Shown: positions 47,735 through 58,693 of the stretch, in pieces
How the letters are laid out: every line of letters begins with the position of its first letter
How positions within the stretch are numbered: position 1 is the stretch's first letter
Assembly (NCBI GenBank): GCA_032719365.1
Contig: CM064865.1
Span: forward strand, 39,172,065-39,236,064
Source of the DNA: Prinsepia uniflora
Lineage: Eukaryota > Streptophyta > Magnoliopsida > Rosales > Rosaceae
Reading direction: 5' to 3'
DNA: 64,000 nucleotides
Notes under the pieces: model-generated
Told to the model about the DNA's origin: nothing
The model's database searches: none
What the model saw: only the letters and a program-made list of their open reading frames with translations
Translations under genes and position numbers: made by a program

Positions 47735-48886
47735 CTGACATCATCATGTCAGAAACTGTCAAACCAGGGACCAATTAGCATGTAACCGTGTCCTCTAACA
47801 CTGTCAGTGATGATGTCATGCTGACGTCAACATGCACTGTAGCAGAGTTGACAGAACATTGACCAGGTGCGTGGGGGCACGTGTGAACAGTAAATTTTGT
47901 GGGACCAGTACCATTTTCAAGGTTTCGACAATACAAATACAATGGCGGTGGTTTCGGGCCAATCAAAGATCGTTAGGTTGGTCAAATTAGGGTTTGAAGC
48001 CTTGGGAAGCGTGTTCAGATGGCTTTCCCGGGTCCATTTCAGTCTAGGGTTTCTTGGTTGATTAGTAGGGATTTAAAGTGACCCTTATGTATGCTTTGAA
48101 TATGATAGGAACTGTGCAATAGCACTTGGACAGGGTTATACGCTCGGATTTGTAGCGGGATTTTACTGTGAGTGGGCCTTTGATTTCACTAAACCTTGGC
48201 ATACATAACTGTTATCCTTTCTATATATATTTGTGATTCAAGAAAAAGCATCCGATTATCTTGAATTATGATTATGGCAGGTATTACGATGTTTGGGCAT
48301 GAGACCCGTCTAGTTAGTTCATGCACTGTTTTGAGTCATATATATGTACATGGATTTCGATGATTATCTTTAGTACTGCACTGTATAGATCTACCCTAGC
48401 GATACTGTCTCCTCCGGATGTGAGTACCCCGGAGTAGTCACGGCGCATTTTCTGCGAGGGGTCATTCTACGGAGGGACCGGACCGTAGAGTGGCTCAGGA
48501 GCAAGATTGCTATTATTGGACGTCTAGGACGTCAGGGATCTAGGATGCCATACACGGACTGGGTTCGGGACTTGGACTCGAGATTGAGACCCCGGGTGGC
48601 ATGCGTAGCTTTGGGACTGTGACCTTATTGGACGTTTGGGACGTCAGACATCTGGGATGTCAAGGTTGGGATATATAGTGCAGTGACTGAGGTTATGATT
48701 ATGTTTTTATTATTCTGATTATGTTTTTATTATTCTGCTTATGTTTATATGATATTATGGCTTTTGATATTGATTCATGTATTTCGGGAAACGGAGGGGA
48801 AAAACTATATGTTTTCGATATGATGTACTGTTTTATAAAATTGAGTTTCGGCCCACTCACCCTTATTGTTTTACTAACCCCTCCAG
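47735..48886 (+). repeat. Chromovirus LTR fragment (extra, upstream)
   Basis: Matches 57247-58393 of the 3' LTR, so it lacks both LTR ends. It starts in the TGACATCATCATGTCAG region and stops exactly after TACTAACCCCTCCAG, where it joins the next LTR piece. It carries the motif pair at 48167-48178 and 48850-48860. Confidence 0.88.
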
Positions 48887-51108
48887 ACTGATCTAGGCCG
48901 TTGATTCCATCATTTTCTCTCCTTTATTTGATCAGACCTCACTCTCTCTGACTTTCATTTTCTCTCAAGCCGTGAACACGACCTAGGTTGAACAAACACA
49001 CATCCAAGCCACCCCTCTGCCTTGCTCCCCATCCAAACGACGGCCAGCCACCACCACCCACCACCAGTCACCAGCAACCACCACCACAGGACCTCCACCC
49101 CCATCTGCACAACCAGAAACCCCCGAGACCCGAAAGGAAACAAACCAGCCCTAAACATCCAACCATCCAAACCTCCATACCAGAGCTCGAACCAACGTAG
49201 GGTTAGGTTAATTGGGACGGCAGGAGGACTGAGAAGTGGAACACGAATGGTCCGTTTTCCTTCCCTGTTTCGAAACGACCCATTTTTGACGTAAGAGTTC
49301 ATTCCTTACTTCTGAGACATGTTATAGGAACTTATACGAACAGCTTGGATCGGTTTTCGTGGCTGGAATCAGGGTGATTCACCGGGGAAGGCGACCAGAC
49401 CTTGCAGCCGGCTTTCCCTTTGAATTTCAGGTAGCTACTTCATCTCTAAACTTGGTCTTGATTCCACGGAGCTGTAGAGTAGGTTGTGATGAGTCTATAG
49501 GGCCAAGTCTGATCGAAAATGGTGGCCGGGAAGGAGATCTGTGATCGAGTCAAGCCGTGGGTCAACGGTGACCCGATTTCTACAAATCGGGTTGACCCGG
49601 TTACTGTAGCTAATGATGTCATCATGCTAGCATCAGTAGTGATGTCATGATGACATCATCATGTCAGAAACTGTAAGACCAGGGACCAATTAGCATGTGG
49701 CACGTGTCCTCTGACACTGTCAGTGCTGACGTCGGCAATGACGTCATGCTCACGTGAGGATGCACTATAGCAGAGTTAACCGACCTTTGACCAGGCGCAT
49801 GGGGGCGCGTGTGAACAGTAAATTTTGTGGTACCAGTACCATTATCAAGGTTTCGACGATACGAATCCAATGACGGTGGTTTTGTGTCAATCGGAGATCG
49901 TTAGTTTGGTCAAATTAGGGTTTGAAGCCTTGGGAAGCTTGTTCGAACGGCTTTCCCGGGTCAGTTTCAGTCTAGGGTTTCTTGGTTGATTAGTAGGGAT
50001 TTATAATGACCCTTATGTATACTTTGGACATGACAGGAATTGTGCAATAGCACTTGGACAGGGTTATACGCTCGAATTTGCAGCAGGATTGTACTGTGAG
50101 TGGGCCTTTTATTTCACTAAAACTTGGCATGCATAGCTATTTTCCTTTCTATATATATATATATATATGCGATTCAAGCAAAAGCATCCGATTATCTTGA
50201 GTTATGATTATGGCACGTATTACAATGTTTGGGCATGAGACCCGTCTGGTTAGTTCATGCACTGTTTTGAGTCATATATCCGTACATGGATTTCGATGAT
50301 TATCTTTAGTACTGCACTGTATAAATATACCCTAGCGAAACTGTCTCCTCCGGATGTGGGTACCCCGGAGTGGTCACGGCACATTGCCTGCTCGGGGTCA
50401 TTCTACAGAGGGACCAGACCATAGAGTGGCTCAGGAGCAGGATTGCTATTATTGGAAGTCTGGGACGTCAGGCATCTAGGATGCTATACTCGAAATGGGT
50501 TCGGGACTTGGACTTGGGATCGAGACCACGGGTGGCACGCGTAGCCTTGGGACTGTGACCTTATTGGACGTTTGGGACGTCAGACATCTGGGATGTAAGG
50601 GTTGGGATATATAGTGTAGTGACTGAGGTTATGATTATTTTTTTATTATTCTGTTTATATTTATATGATATGATATTATGGCTTTTGATACTGATGCATG
50701 CATTTCGGAAAACGAAGGGGAAAAACTATATGTTTTTTATATGATGTACTATTTTATAAACATGAGTATCAGCCCACTCACCCTTATTGTTTTACTAACC
50801 CCTCCAGGCCATGCTACTGAGGAAGAAGAGGATCCCGAGGAAGAGGCATAGGTTTACGTTACGCACCTGAACCCTACTGCTGGGTAGGTTGGCAAGTAGA
50901 ATGTCTAGAGTCATGCTCAATAACCTGTATTTGGAAACTATCCCTTTTCTGACACTATTTGTATTCGGATATTATGTATTACTTAAATTTAGATAATTAT
51001 GCATTTGAGTTTCTTTAGGGGTAATTTTGGTATTGTGAGGTCGGGTGTCAGACGGGAGCAGGGCACGTCCCCAGGTGGTCCCATGGGGGATCGGGGCAGG
51101 ACCTGTCA
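48887..51108 (+). repeat. Chromovirus 5' LTR lacking its first ~420 bp
   Basis: Aligns with about 56443-58693 of the 3' LTR and ends GGACCTGTCA before the primer binding site. The missing start includes the LTR terminus and the palindrome found at 56314. Confidence 0.9.
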
Positions 51109-51111
51109 ACT

Positions 51112-51123
51112 TGGTATCAGAGC
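51112..51123 (+). other. Primer binding site of the chromovirus
   Basis: TGGTATCAGAGC, three bases after the LTR end. Confidence 0.93.
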
Positions 51124-51222
51124 ACTAGGTTATGGTCAGCATGCTAGACTAGCTGTCAGTACTTGGTACTTCTGACGTTTAAAGTTGTTATTATCTAATC
51201 TATGCCTCTTAAGCAGTTGGTT

Positions 51223-52116
51223 ATGCCTCCAAGGAGAATTCCTCAAGCACGGACTGACGAGGAAATAGCTAGAGAGATGGAGTGTGCGAGTATCGAACAG
51301 GCACAACGTTTGGGAGCCACACACTATAGTGGGGGATCAAACCCCGAGGATGCTCACGAATGGATAGCCAGATGGGAGAGGATATTCACTGTGATGCACT
51401 GCCCACAAGATGAGCTCGTGGCATTGGCAACCTTCCTACTGGAAGGCGGGGCCTACCAGTGGTTGTACGACCTGGAGATGTCAAGTTGGTCTGTCCATAC
51501 TACTACTTGAGAGGTCTTTGGTGCGAGATTCTTGGACCAGTACTACCAGCGATCCTTTCGGGCTGCCCATAAGGAAGAGTTTCTATTGCTTGAGCAAGGC
51601 GACATGTCAGTGACGGATTATGAGCAGACCTTTGTGAGACTTTCTCGGTTCGCAACAGCCTTTGTAAGCACAGAAGAGGATAAATGTAAGCAATTTGAGC
51701 TTGGAATCCGAGGGGATATTTGGGCAGGTGTGACATCTGCCAGTCATGCTACCCTGAGAGACATGGTGTATGTCGTGGTTCATGTCGAGTTTGGTCTGGC
51801 GACACACCGGGCACGACAGTCATCTGGAGAGGGACGACGCAGGGATCGTCCGTATCTTGGACCAGTGAGATGTCGAGGATCGAAGGGAGGACACAGTAGT
51901 GGAACATCATCGTGCTCGCGCGGCCGAGGAGGGCCTGGTCGCTTTGGGAGTCCTCGGAGATTGGGGTCGAGATTTGGTTCTACTTAGCGCATTTCATGGA
52001 GTGGTGCATCTAGTGGGTCGGCTGACAGACCAGGTGTACTCGTTTGCTTTGCCTGTGGAAGTTCAGGCCACTATGCTCGGGAGTGCCCAGCTTTGGGCAG
52101 GGGCAACGATACTGGA
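51223..52116 (+). pseudogene. Chromovirus gag (capsid/nucleocapsid), broken
   Basis: The frame opens at 51202, but the ATG at 51223 (MPPRR) is the usual type of start. The capsid-like part includes ARWERIFTVMHCPQDELVAL and YYQRSFRAAHKEEFLLLEQG. Stops are TGA at 51508-51510 and TAG at 51985-51987, both in one frame that continues past them. A CCHC zinc knuckle closes the readable part. The Cassandra LTR at 52117 interrupts the frame; coding resumes at 52440 in a shifted frame. Confidence 0.88.
52045..52086 (+). pseudogene. Gag zinc knuckle (CCHC)
   Basis: CFACGSSGHYAREC has the spacing C-x2-C-x4-H-x4-C of retroelement nucleocapsid domains, which bind the element RNA. It lies in the same frame as upstream gag but after a stop. 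Confidence 0.92.
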
Positions 52117-52437
52117 TGTTAGGACCCGACCCTCCTCAGTCAGGACCCGACTCATCTAGCACCATATTGTCCGCTTTGAGCCTCGCCCTCATGGTTTTGT
52201 TTTCGGGAGCTCATGGTGCAACTTCCTAGGGGGTCACCCATCATGGAATTGCACCAGCCTCAACTCGCTTAACTTTGGGGTTCCAATCCCCCCCAAAGCC
52301 ACTTGAGCTCCCAAAAGGCCTAGTGCTAGATAGGTGTGTGCCTACACCTTTAAGGCACACCACCATCCTCTCCCAGACCATTCCCCTCGCAGGAATATGG
52401 GATTGTTCACCGTTCGCTACAAGAAACTGGTCTTACA
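52117..52437 (-). repeat. Cassandra solo LTR inside the chromovirus (321 bp)
   Basis: On the minus strand it begins TGTAAGACCAGTT and ends GGGTCCTAACA, with a 5S-like segment at about 52205-52290. Flanks CTGGA (52112-52116) and CAGGA (52438-52442) agree at four of five bases. It is a single LTR without interior, so probably a solo LTR. Confidence 0.88.
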
Positions 52438-53070
52438 CAGGAGGCACCGGTGTAGTGCAGAGTTCGGCTTCCAACACTGTAGGAGGCTGGGGGCAGAGCG
52501 GAGCCCGTAGTGAGGATGGTGGAGCACGTGGGCACGGACAGGCTGCCGTACCATGAGCTCGTGTATTTGCAGTCACAGAGCAGCAAGCCAGGGCGGCACC
52601 CAGTGTCATTACAGGTACTCTTATCTCAAATATTGTTGTACGTGTGTTAATGGATGCTGGGGCTACTCATTCCTTTATTTCGAGGAGTTATGCGGGTATG
52701 TTATATTGTGAGGTGTCAGCCTTGGATAGTGAGATGGGTGTTGGTACACCGATGGGAGTTGTGTACATGGTGAATCAGGTGATTCGGAGGTGCCCGGTAA
52801 GAGTGAAGGATGTGGATTTACTAGCTGATCTAATCCTTATGGATATTCATGACTTTGATGTTATCTTGGGGATGGATTGGTTGACGGAGCACGGTTCGCT
52901 CATCGATTGTTGTAATAGGCAAGTGATCTTGCGGAGTCCGGGTTTGCCGGAGGTTACTTTTCAGGGAGAGGGTGACGATTCTCTACCTGAAATAATTTCT
53001 TCTCTTGCCGGTACCAAGCTTCTACGGAAAGGATGCCAAGGTTATATGGCGCATGTTGTGACGACGCGGA
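52438..53070 (+). pseudogene. Chromovirus protease region
   Basis: Retroviral-type aspartic protease that would cut the Gag-Pol polyprotein. The active-site region reads DAGATHSFIS (D codon at 52653); the serine or threonine usual at the second position is alanine. The distal motif DFDVILGMDWL is present. A stop (TGA 52554-52556) lies upstream, in the linker after the Cassandra insertion. Confidence 0.87.
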
Positions 53071-53924
53071 TTGATACTCCGAGTGCCGATGATATGCCTG
53101 TGGTACGAGAGTTTTCGGATGTGTTCCCGAAAGATTTGCCTGGATTACCACCACATCAGGAGATCGAGTTCACGATTGAACTACTCCCCGGTACACGACC
53201 TATATCACAGGCACCATATCGAATGGCACCGGCTGAGTTGTGGGAGCTGAAAACCCAATTGCAGGAGTTGGTGGATTTGGGATTCATCCGACCGAGTACA
53301 TCACTGTGGGGAGCACCGGTGTTATCTGTGAAGAAGAAGGAGGGGAGCCTCCGATTGTGTGTTGATTATCGACATCTCAACAAGGTAACGGTAAGGAACC
53401 AGTACCCCTTACCCAGGATTGATGATCTATTCGATCAACTGCGGGGAGCACTGTACTTCTCGAAGATTAATTTACGATCTGGTTATCACCAGTTGAGGAT
53501 TGCTGAGGAGGATGTTCCGAAGACAGCATTTCAAACCAGATAAGGACATTATGAGTTCCTAGTGATGCCTTTCGGCTTGACGAATGCTCCAACAACATTC
53601 ATGGATCTAATGAATATGGCCTTTCGATCTTATTTGGATAAATTTGTGATCGTGCTCATTGGTGATATCCTAGTGTACTCGAGGAGTGCTAGGGCCCATG
53701 AGAAGCACCTACGGTTTGTGTTAGGGAAGCTGAGGCAGAAACAATTATACGCCAAGCTAGGTAAGTGCCAGTTTTGGCTAAACAGCATTGGTTTTCTGGG
53801 ACATGTGGTATCAGCAGACGGGATTAGTGTGGATCCCCAGAGGACCGAAGTTGTGACAAATTGGGCTAGACCGACGACCGTAACTGAGGTACGGAGTTTC
53901 GTTGGTTTGGCAGGATACTGCTAG
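53071..53924 (+). pseudogene. Chromovirus reverse transcriptase, catalytically dead
   Basis: Recognisable blocks in order: EFSDVFPKDLPGLPP, LRLCVDYRHLNKVTVRNQYP, FSKINLRSGYHQLRI, MPFGLTNAPTTF, LIGDILVYSRS, FWLNSIGFLGHVVS. It would copy the element RNA into DNA. Stops are TAA at 53541-53543 and TAG at 53922-53924. The aspartate expected before LRSGYHQ is asparagine (53469-53471) and the first aspartate of the DD pair is glycine (53661-53663). Confidence 0.92.
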
Positions 53925-54591
53925 AGATTTGTTGAGGGCTTCTCTAGTATCGCCGCACCATTGACTCGTTTGACCAGGAAAAGAGTAAAGTTTGTTTGGG
54001 ACGAACGGTGCGAGCAGAGTTATCAAGAACTAAAACGTCGGTTAACTACCGCGCCTGTTCTTGCCTTACCTGATAACAGTGGAGAGCTCGAAGTTTACAG
54101 TGACGCATCATTGCAGGGTTTGGGTTGCGTACTGATGCAGAATGGCAGAGTTATCGCTTATGCAACAAGGCAACTAAAGACACATGAGCTGAATTATCGT
54201 ACGCACGATATGGAGTTGGGGGGCGGTGGTCCATGCTTTAAAAATCTTGGGACATTATCTGTACGAGGTGACTTGCAGGATATTCACCGATTATCAGACT
54301 CTAAAGCATATGTTCACTTAGAATGAGCTGAACGTGAGGTAGCGACGGTGGTTGGAACTGATCAAGGATTACGATTGTACAATTGAGTATCATCCAGGAA
54401 AGGCGAATGTCGTGGCAGACGCCCTTAGTAGAAAGTCAGCGGGATCAGTTGCACACCTGAGGATGGTGTATCTTCCTTTGCTGGTGGAACTCCGAAGGGC
54501 TGGAGTTCTGCTGGGGATGGATGAGCAAGGATCTTTGTTAGCCAGCTTTCATGTACGACTTGTGCTAGTCGATCGAATTATCGAGGCATAA
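53925..54591 (+). pseudogene. Chromovirus RNase H, broken
   Basis: LEVYSDASLQGLGCVLMQNG and the end signature IEYHPGKANVVADALSRK identify RNase H. A frameshift lies near 54218, in a G-rich run (GGGGGGCGG), after which homology continues one frame over (IFTDYQ). Two stops follow near 54320 and 54340 in that frame, and TAA at 54589-54591 closes the linker. Confidence 0.88.
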
Positions 54592-55727
54592 CTTCAGGAT
54601 CCGAAACTTTGTATCTATAGGATCGAGGTCGAAGCGGATGAGAGGCAGGACTTTACCATCCGAGGTGATGGAGCTCTGGTGAAACTGGGCCGTTTGCGTG
54701 TTCGTGCAGTGGCAGAGTTATGGGCAGAGATTCTTGAGGAAGCCCACAGTTCAGCTTATGCCCTGCATCCGGGAGGTACAAAGATGTACCGTACCCTCGG
54801 GAACCATTATTGGTGGGCAGGAGTGAAAAAGGATATTGCAGAGTTTGTGAGCAGATGTTTGACTTGTCAGCAGGTTAAGGTAGAACGGCATAGACCGTAT
54901 GGGGCTATGCAACCACTTCCGATTTCCGAATGGAAGTGGGATGACATTACCATGGATTTTATCTTTAAGTTGCCGAGGACTCGGAGTGGATTCGATGGAG
55001 TTTGGGTGATTGTAGACCGATACACCAAGTCAACTCATTTCTTACCGATACAGGAGGCATATAAGCCAAACCAACTGGCTCAACTGTTTGTGAAAGAGAT
55101 CATTCGACTTCATGGTACGCCAGAGTCGATAGTGTCTGATAGAGATCCGTGTTTCACTTCCAGGTTCTAGCGAAGTTTACAGAATACTTTGGGTAAAAAT
55201 TTACATTTCAGTACAGCTTTCCACCTACAGACCGATGGACAGTCATAGAGGACTATTCAGATCCTGGAGGACATGATCAGGTCTTGTGTGCTGCAGTTTC
55301 AGGATTCGTGGGTTACTCATTTACCTTTGATGCAGTTCGCATACAACAACAGTTATCAGGCGAGTATCGGGATGGCACCCTATGAGGCACTGTATGGTCG
55401 ACAGTGCAGGACACCTATCTGCTGGATGTAAGTAGGAGAGCGAGCAGCAGTAGGGCCGGATTTGATGGACATGACCTAGGAAACGGTCCGAATCATCAAG
55501 GAAAGATTAAAAGCAGCGTAAGTTCGCCAAAAGAGCTATGCTGATCGACGAATTCGAGACTTGGAATTTGAGGTCGGAGATTTTGGGTTTCTAAAGTTAT
55601 CACCATGGAAATGGATTGTGCATTTTAGCCGACGTGGGAAGTTGAGACCGCATTATTTTGGACCATACGAGATCACAAAGAGGATTGGACCCGATACCGG
55701 TTAGCATTACCTTCAGAACTTGCCAGA
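54592..55727 (+). pseudogene. Chromovirus integrase, broken
   Basis: The HHCC zinc region (HSSAYALHPGGTKMY ... CLTCQQVK) is followed by a DDE core with D in ITMDFIFKLP and D in IVSDRDPCF. The position of the catalytic glutamate reads as a stop (TAG 55246-55248, after DGQS). Other stops include TAG 55168-55170 and several between 55430 and 55520. Homology changes frame near 55695. Further downstream, VGDFGFLKLSPWKW belongs to the C-terminal domain. Confidence 0.9.
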
Positions 55728-55988
55728 GTGCACGATGTTTTCCATGTGTCCATGCTACTAATGTACCTATGGGACGATTCACATGCTTTACTGGAGCAAC
55801 CATTGGAATTGATGACCGATCTGAGTTTTGAAGAGAAACCAGCGCAGATTGTGGATCAGAAGAACAAGGTTTTGAGAAATAAGACGATTCGATTGGTGAA
55901 ATTACTGTGGAGGAACCATGATGTCGAGGAAGCAACGTGGGAACCGAAAGACTTATTGAGGGAACATTACCCCTACTTATTTGAGTAA
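55728..55988 (+). pseudogene. Chromodomain at the integrase C-terminus
   Basis: The frame reads VHDVFHVSML..., then IRLVKLLWRNHDVEEATWEP and ends EHYPYLFE at a natural stop. The aromatic and acidic pattern (LLW...EEATWE) is that of chromovirus chromodomains, thought to guide insertion toward marked chromatin. This 86-codon stretch is itself unbroken, although the methionine is only an internal one. Confidence 0.88.
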
Positions 55989-56008
55989 ATTTGGAGGAGG
56001 AAATTTTT

Positions 56009-56023
56009 GTAAGGTGGGTAGAT
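56009..56023 (+). other. Polypurine tract of the chromovirus
   Basis: GTAAGGTGGGTAGAT immediately before the 3' LTR. Confidence 0.85.
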
Positions 56024-56313
56024 TGTAACGACCCGAACTTTCGTAAATATTATTTTATTGTAAAATGACCATTTTGCCCCTAAGGGGGGGAGTTGACTTT
56101 TTCCCCGGAGAATATTTAGGACTTTGACCCATGACCGTGACATAGTTTAGGATGTCACGAGTCCGTAGGCAGGTGGCATGTCGAAAACGGACGTACGACG
56201 AAAAAGTTATGGTCACGGAAGTAAAATCGATTAATCGAACGAACCGAGGTTTGATTTAAAATAATATTATAATAATAGAATCTGATTAAAAAATCAAATC
56301 AATCTGGACCCTT

Positions 56314-56339
56314 GGATGAGTGACAAGTGTCACTCATCC
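56314..56339 (+). promoter_or_regulatory. Perfect 26-bp palindrome in the LTR
   Basis: Arms GGATGAGTGACA and TGTCACTCATCC around AG. Related, less perfect versions sit at the same LTR position at 16086-16110, 32534-32556, 61752-61778 and (minus strand) 9080-9106. Either a protein-binding site or an RNA hairpin. Confidence 0.7.
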
Positions 56340-57194
56340 CACATACCCTTTTTCCCTAAATTTAGGATCTTGTCCCTATTGGCTACATATTTAAATATTT
56401 CTTTTTCGCTCACAATTTCTAGCCGTTCATCTCAGCTTAGGGACCTATCTAGGTCGTTGATTCCATCATCTTCTCTCCTTTATTTGATCAGACCTCGCTC
56501 TCTCTCACTTTCATTTTCTCTCAAGCCGTGAACACGACATAGCTTGAACAAACACACATCCAGGCCACCCCTCTGCCTTGCTCCGCCTCCAGGCGACTGC
56601 TAGCCACCACCACCCACCACCAGTCACCAGCCACCACCACCACAGGATCTCCACCCCTGTCTGCACGACTAGAAACCCCCTAGACCCGAAAGGAAAAAAC
56701 CAGCCCCAAACATCCAACCGTCCAAACCTCCACACCAGAGCTCGAACCAATGTAGGGTTAGGTTAACTGGGACCGCAGGAGGATTGAGAAGTGGGCAAGA
56801 TGGCCTATGGCAGCGACATGGCGACGGTGAGTCAGAAAACCCGAAAGGTCCGTTTTCCTTCCCTGTTTTGAAACGACCCGTTTTGACGTAAGAGGTCATT
56901 CCTTACTTCTGAGACATGTTCTAGGAACTTAGACGACCAGCTTGGACCAGTTTTCATGGTTGAAATTAGGGTGACTCACCGGAGAAGACGACCAGAGCTT
57001 GCAGTCGGCTTTCCCTTTGAATTTAAGGTAGCTTCTTCATCTCTAAACTTGGTCTTGATTCCACAGAGCTGTAGAGTAGGTTGTGATGAATCTATAGGGC
57101 CAAGTCTGATAAAAAATCGTGGCCGGTAAGGAGATCTGTGATCGGGTCAAGTCGTGGGTCAACGACGACCCGATTTCTGCAAATTGGGTTGACC

Positions 57195-57375
57195 CGGTTA
57201 CTGTAGCTGATGATGTCATCATGCTGACGTTAGTAGTGATGTCATGATGACATCATCATGTCAAAAACTGTAAGACCAGGGACAAATTAGCATGTGACAC
57301 GTGTCCTCTGACACTGTCAGTGCTGACGTCGGCAGTGACATCATGCTGATGTCAGGATGCACTGTAGTAGAGTTG
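57195..57375 (+). promoter_or_regulatory. TGACGT/TGATGTCATCA-rich block in chromovirus LTR
   Basis: Contains TGATGATGTCATCATG, GTGATGTCATGATGACATCA-type overlapping palindromes, ACACGTGTCC and GCTGACGTCGGC. The equivalent at 49605-49775 in the 5' LTR includes AATGACGTCATGC and TCACGTGAGG. Possible bZIP sites. Confidence 0.45.
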
Positions 57376-58693
57376 ACCGACCTTTGACCAGGCATTTGGG
57401 GGCGCGTGTGAACAATAAATTTTGTGGGACTAGTACCATTTTTATGGTTTCGACGATACGAATCCAATGGCGGTGGTTTCGTGTCAATCAGAGATCGTTA
57501 GGTTGGTCAAATTAGGGTTTGAAGCCTTGGAAAGCGTGTTCGGACAGCTTTCCCGGGTTTTTTTCAGTCTAGGGTTTCTTGGTTGATTAGTAGGGACCTA
57601 TAGTGACCCTTATGTATGCTTTGGACTTGACAGGAACTATGCAATACCACTTGGACAGGGTTATACACTCGAATTTGCAGCGGGATTGTACTGTGAGTGG
57701 GCCTTTGATTTCACTAAACCTTGGCATGCATAGCTGTTTTCGTTTCTATATATATATATATGATTCAAGCAAAAGCATCCGATTATCTTGAGTTATGATT
57801 ATGGCACGTATTACGATGTTTGAACATGAGACCCGTCTAGTTAGTTCATGCACTGTTTTGAGGCATATATATGTACATGGATTTCGATGATTATCTTTAG
57901 TACTGCACTGTATAGATCTACCCTAGCGATACTGTCTCCTCCGGATGTGAGTACCCCGGAGTAGTCAAGGCGCATTGCCTGCGAGGGGTCATTCTACGGA
58001 GGGATCGGACCGTAGAGTGGCTAAGGAGCAGGATTGCTATTATTGGACGTCTGGGACGTCAGGCATCTAGGATGCTATACACGGACTGGGTTCGGGACTA
58101 GGACTCGGGATTGAGACCCCGGGTGGCATGCGTAGCTTTGGGACTGTGACCTTATTGGACGTTTGGGACGTCAGACATCTGGGATGTCAATGTTGGGAAA
58201 TATAGTGCAGTGACTGAGGTTATGATTATGTTTTTATTATTCTGCTTATGTTTATATGATATTATGGCTTTTGATACTGATGCATGTATTTCGGGAAACG
58301 GAGGGGAAAAACTATATGTTTTCGATATGATGTACTGTTTTATAAACATGTGTTTCGGCCCACTCACCCTTATTGTTTTACTAACCCCTCCAGGCCGTGC
58401 TACTGAGGATGAAGAGGATCCCGAGGAAGAGGCATAGATTTACGTTGCGCACCTGAACCCTACTGCTGGGTAGGTTGGCAAGTAGAATGTCTAGAGTCGT
58501 GCTCAATAACCTGTATTTGGAAACTATCCCTTGTCTGGCACTATTTGTATTCGGATATTATGTATGACTTAAATTTGGATATTTATGCATTTGAGTTTCT
58601 TTAAGTGTAATTTTGGTATTGCGAGGTCGGGCGTCAGAAGGGAGCAGGGCACGTCCTCGGGTGGTCCTAGAGGGATCGGGGCGGGTCCTATTA

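Larger units (their letters stand above)
47735..58693 (+). mobile_element. Tekay/Del-type chromovirus (Ty3/gypsy), degraded
   Basis: Order: LTR fragment (47735-48886), LTR lacking its first ~420 bp (48887-51108), primer binding site, gag, protease, reverse transcriptase, RNase H, integrase, chromodomain, polypurine tract, full 3' LTR (56024-58693). The C-terminal chromodomain places it among chromoviruses; the pol sequence resembles Tekay/Del. Gag and pol contain many in-frame stops and at least two frameshifts, and a Cassandra LTR splits gag from protease. No intact protein can be made. It lies between interior 2 and LTR3 of the outer element, with host sequence missing at the left junction. 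Confidence 0.9.
56024..58693 (+). repeat. Chromovirus 3' LTR (2,670 bp)
   Basis: Begins TGTAACGACCCGAAC; the end aligns to GGGTCCTATTA, altered from the TGTCA seen at 51104-51108. It contains the 26-bp palindrome (56314-56339), the TGACGT-rich block (57195-57375), the motif pair at 57692-57703 and 58357-58367, and a TACTAAC/CAG sequence ending at 58393. Confidence 0.9.

Noticed and set aside
49022..49294. 90-codon frame rich in proline and histidine
   Set aside because: It arises from CCACCACCAC-type low complexity in the chromovirus LTR and is interrupted in the 3' LTR copy near 56578-56766.
58210..58437. 75-codon frame ending in an acidic tail as a complete gene
   Set aside because: The upstream part is AT-rich LTR sequence and is not open in the other LTR copies; only the last 13 codons are kept, reported as a separate finding.
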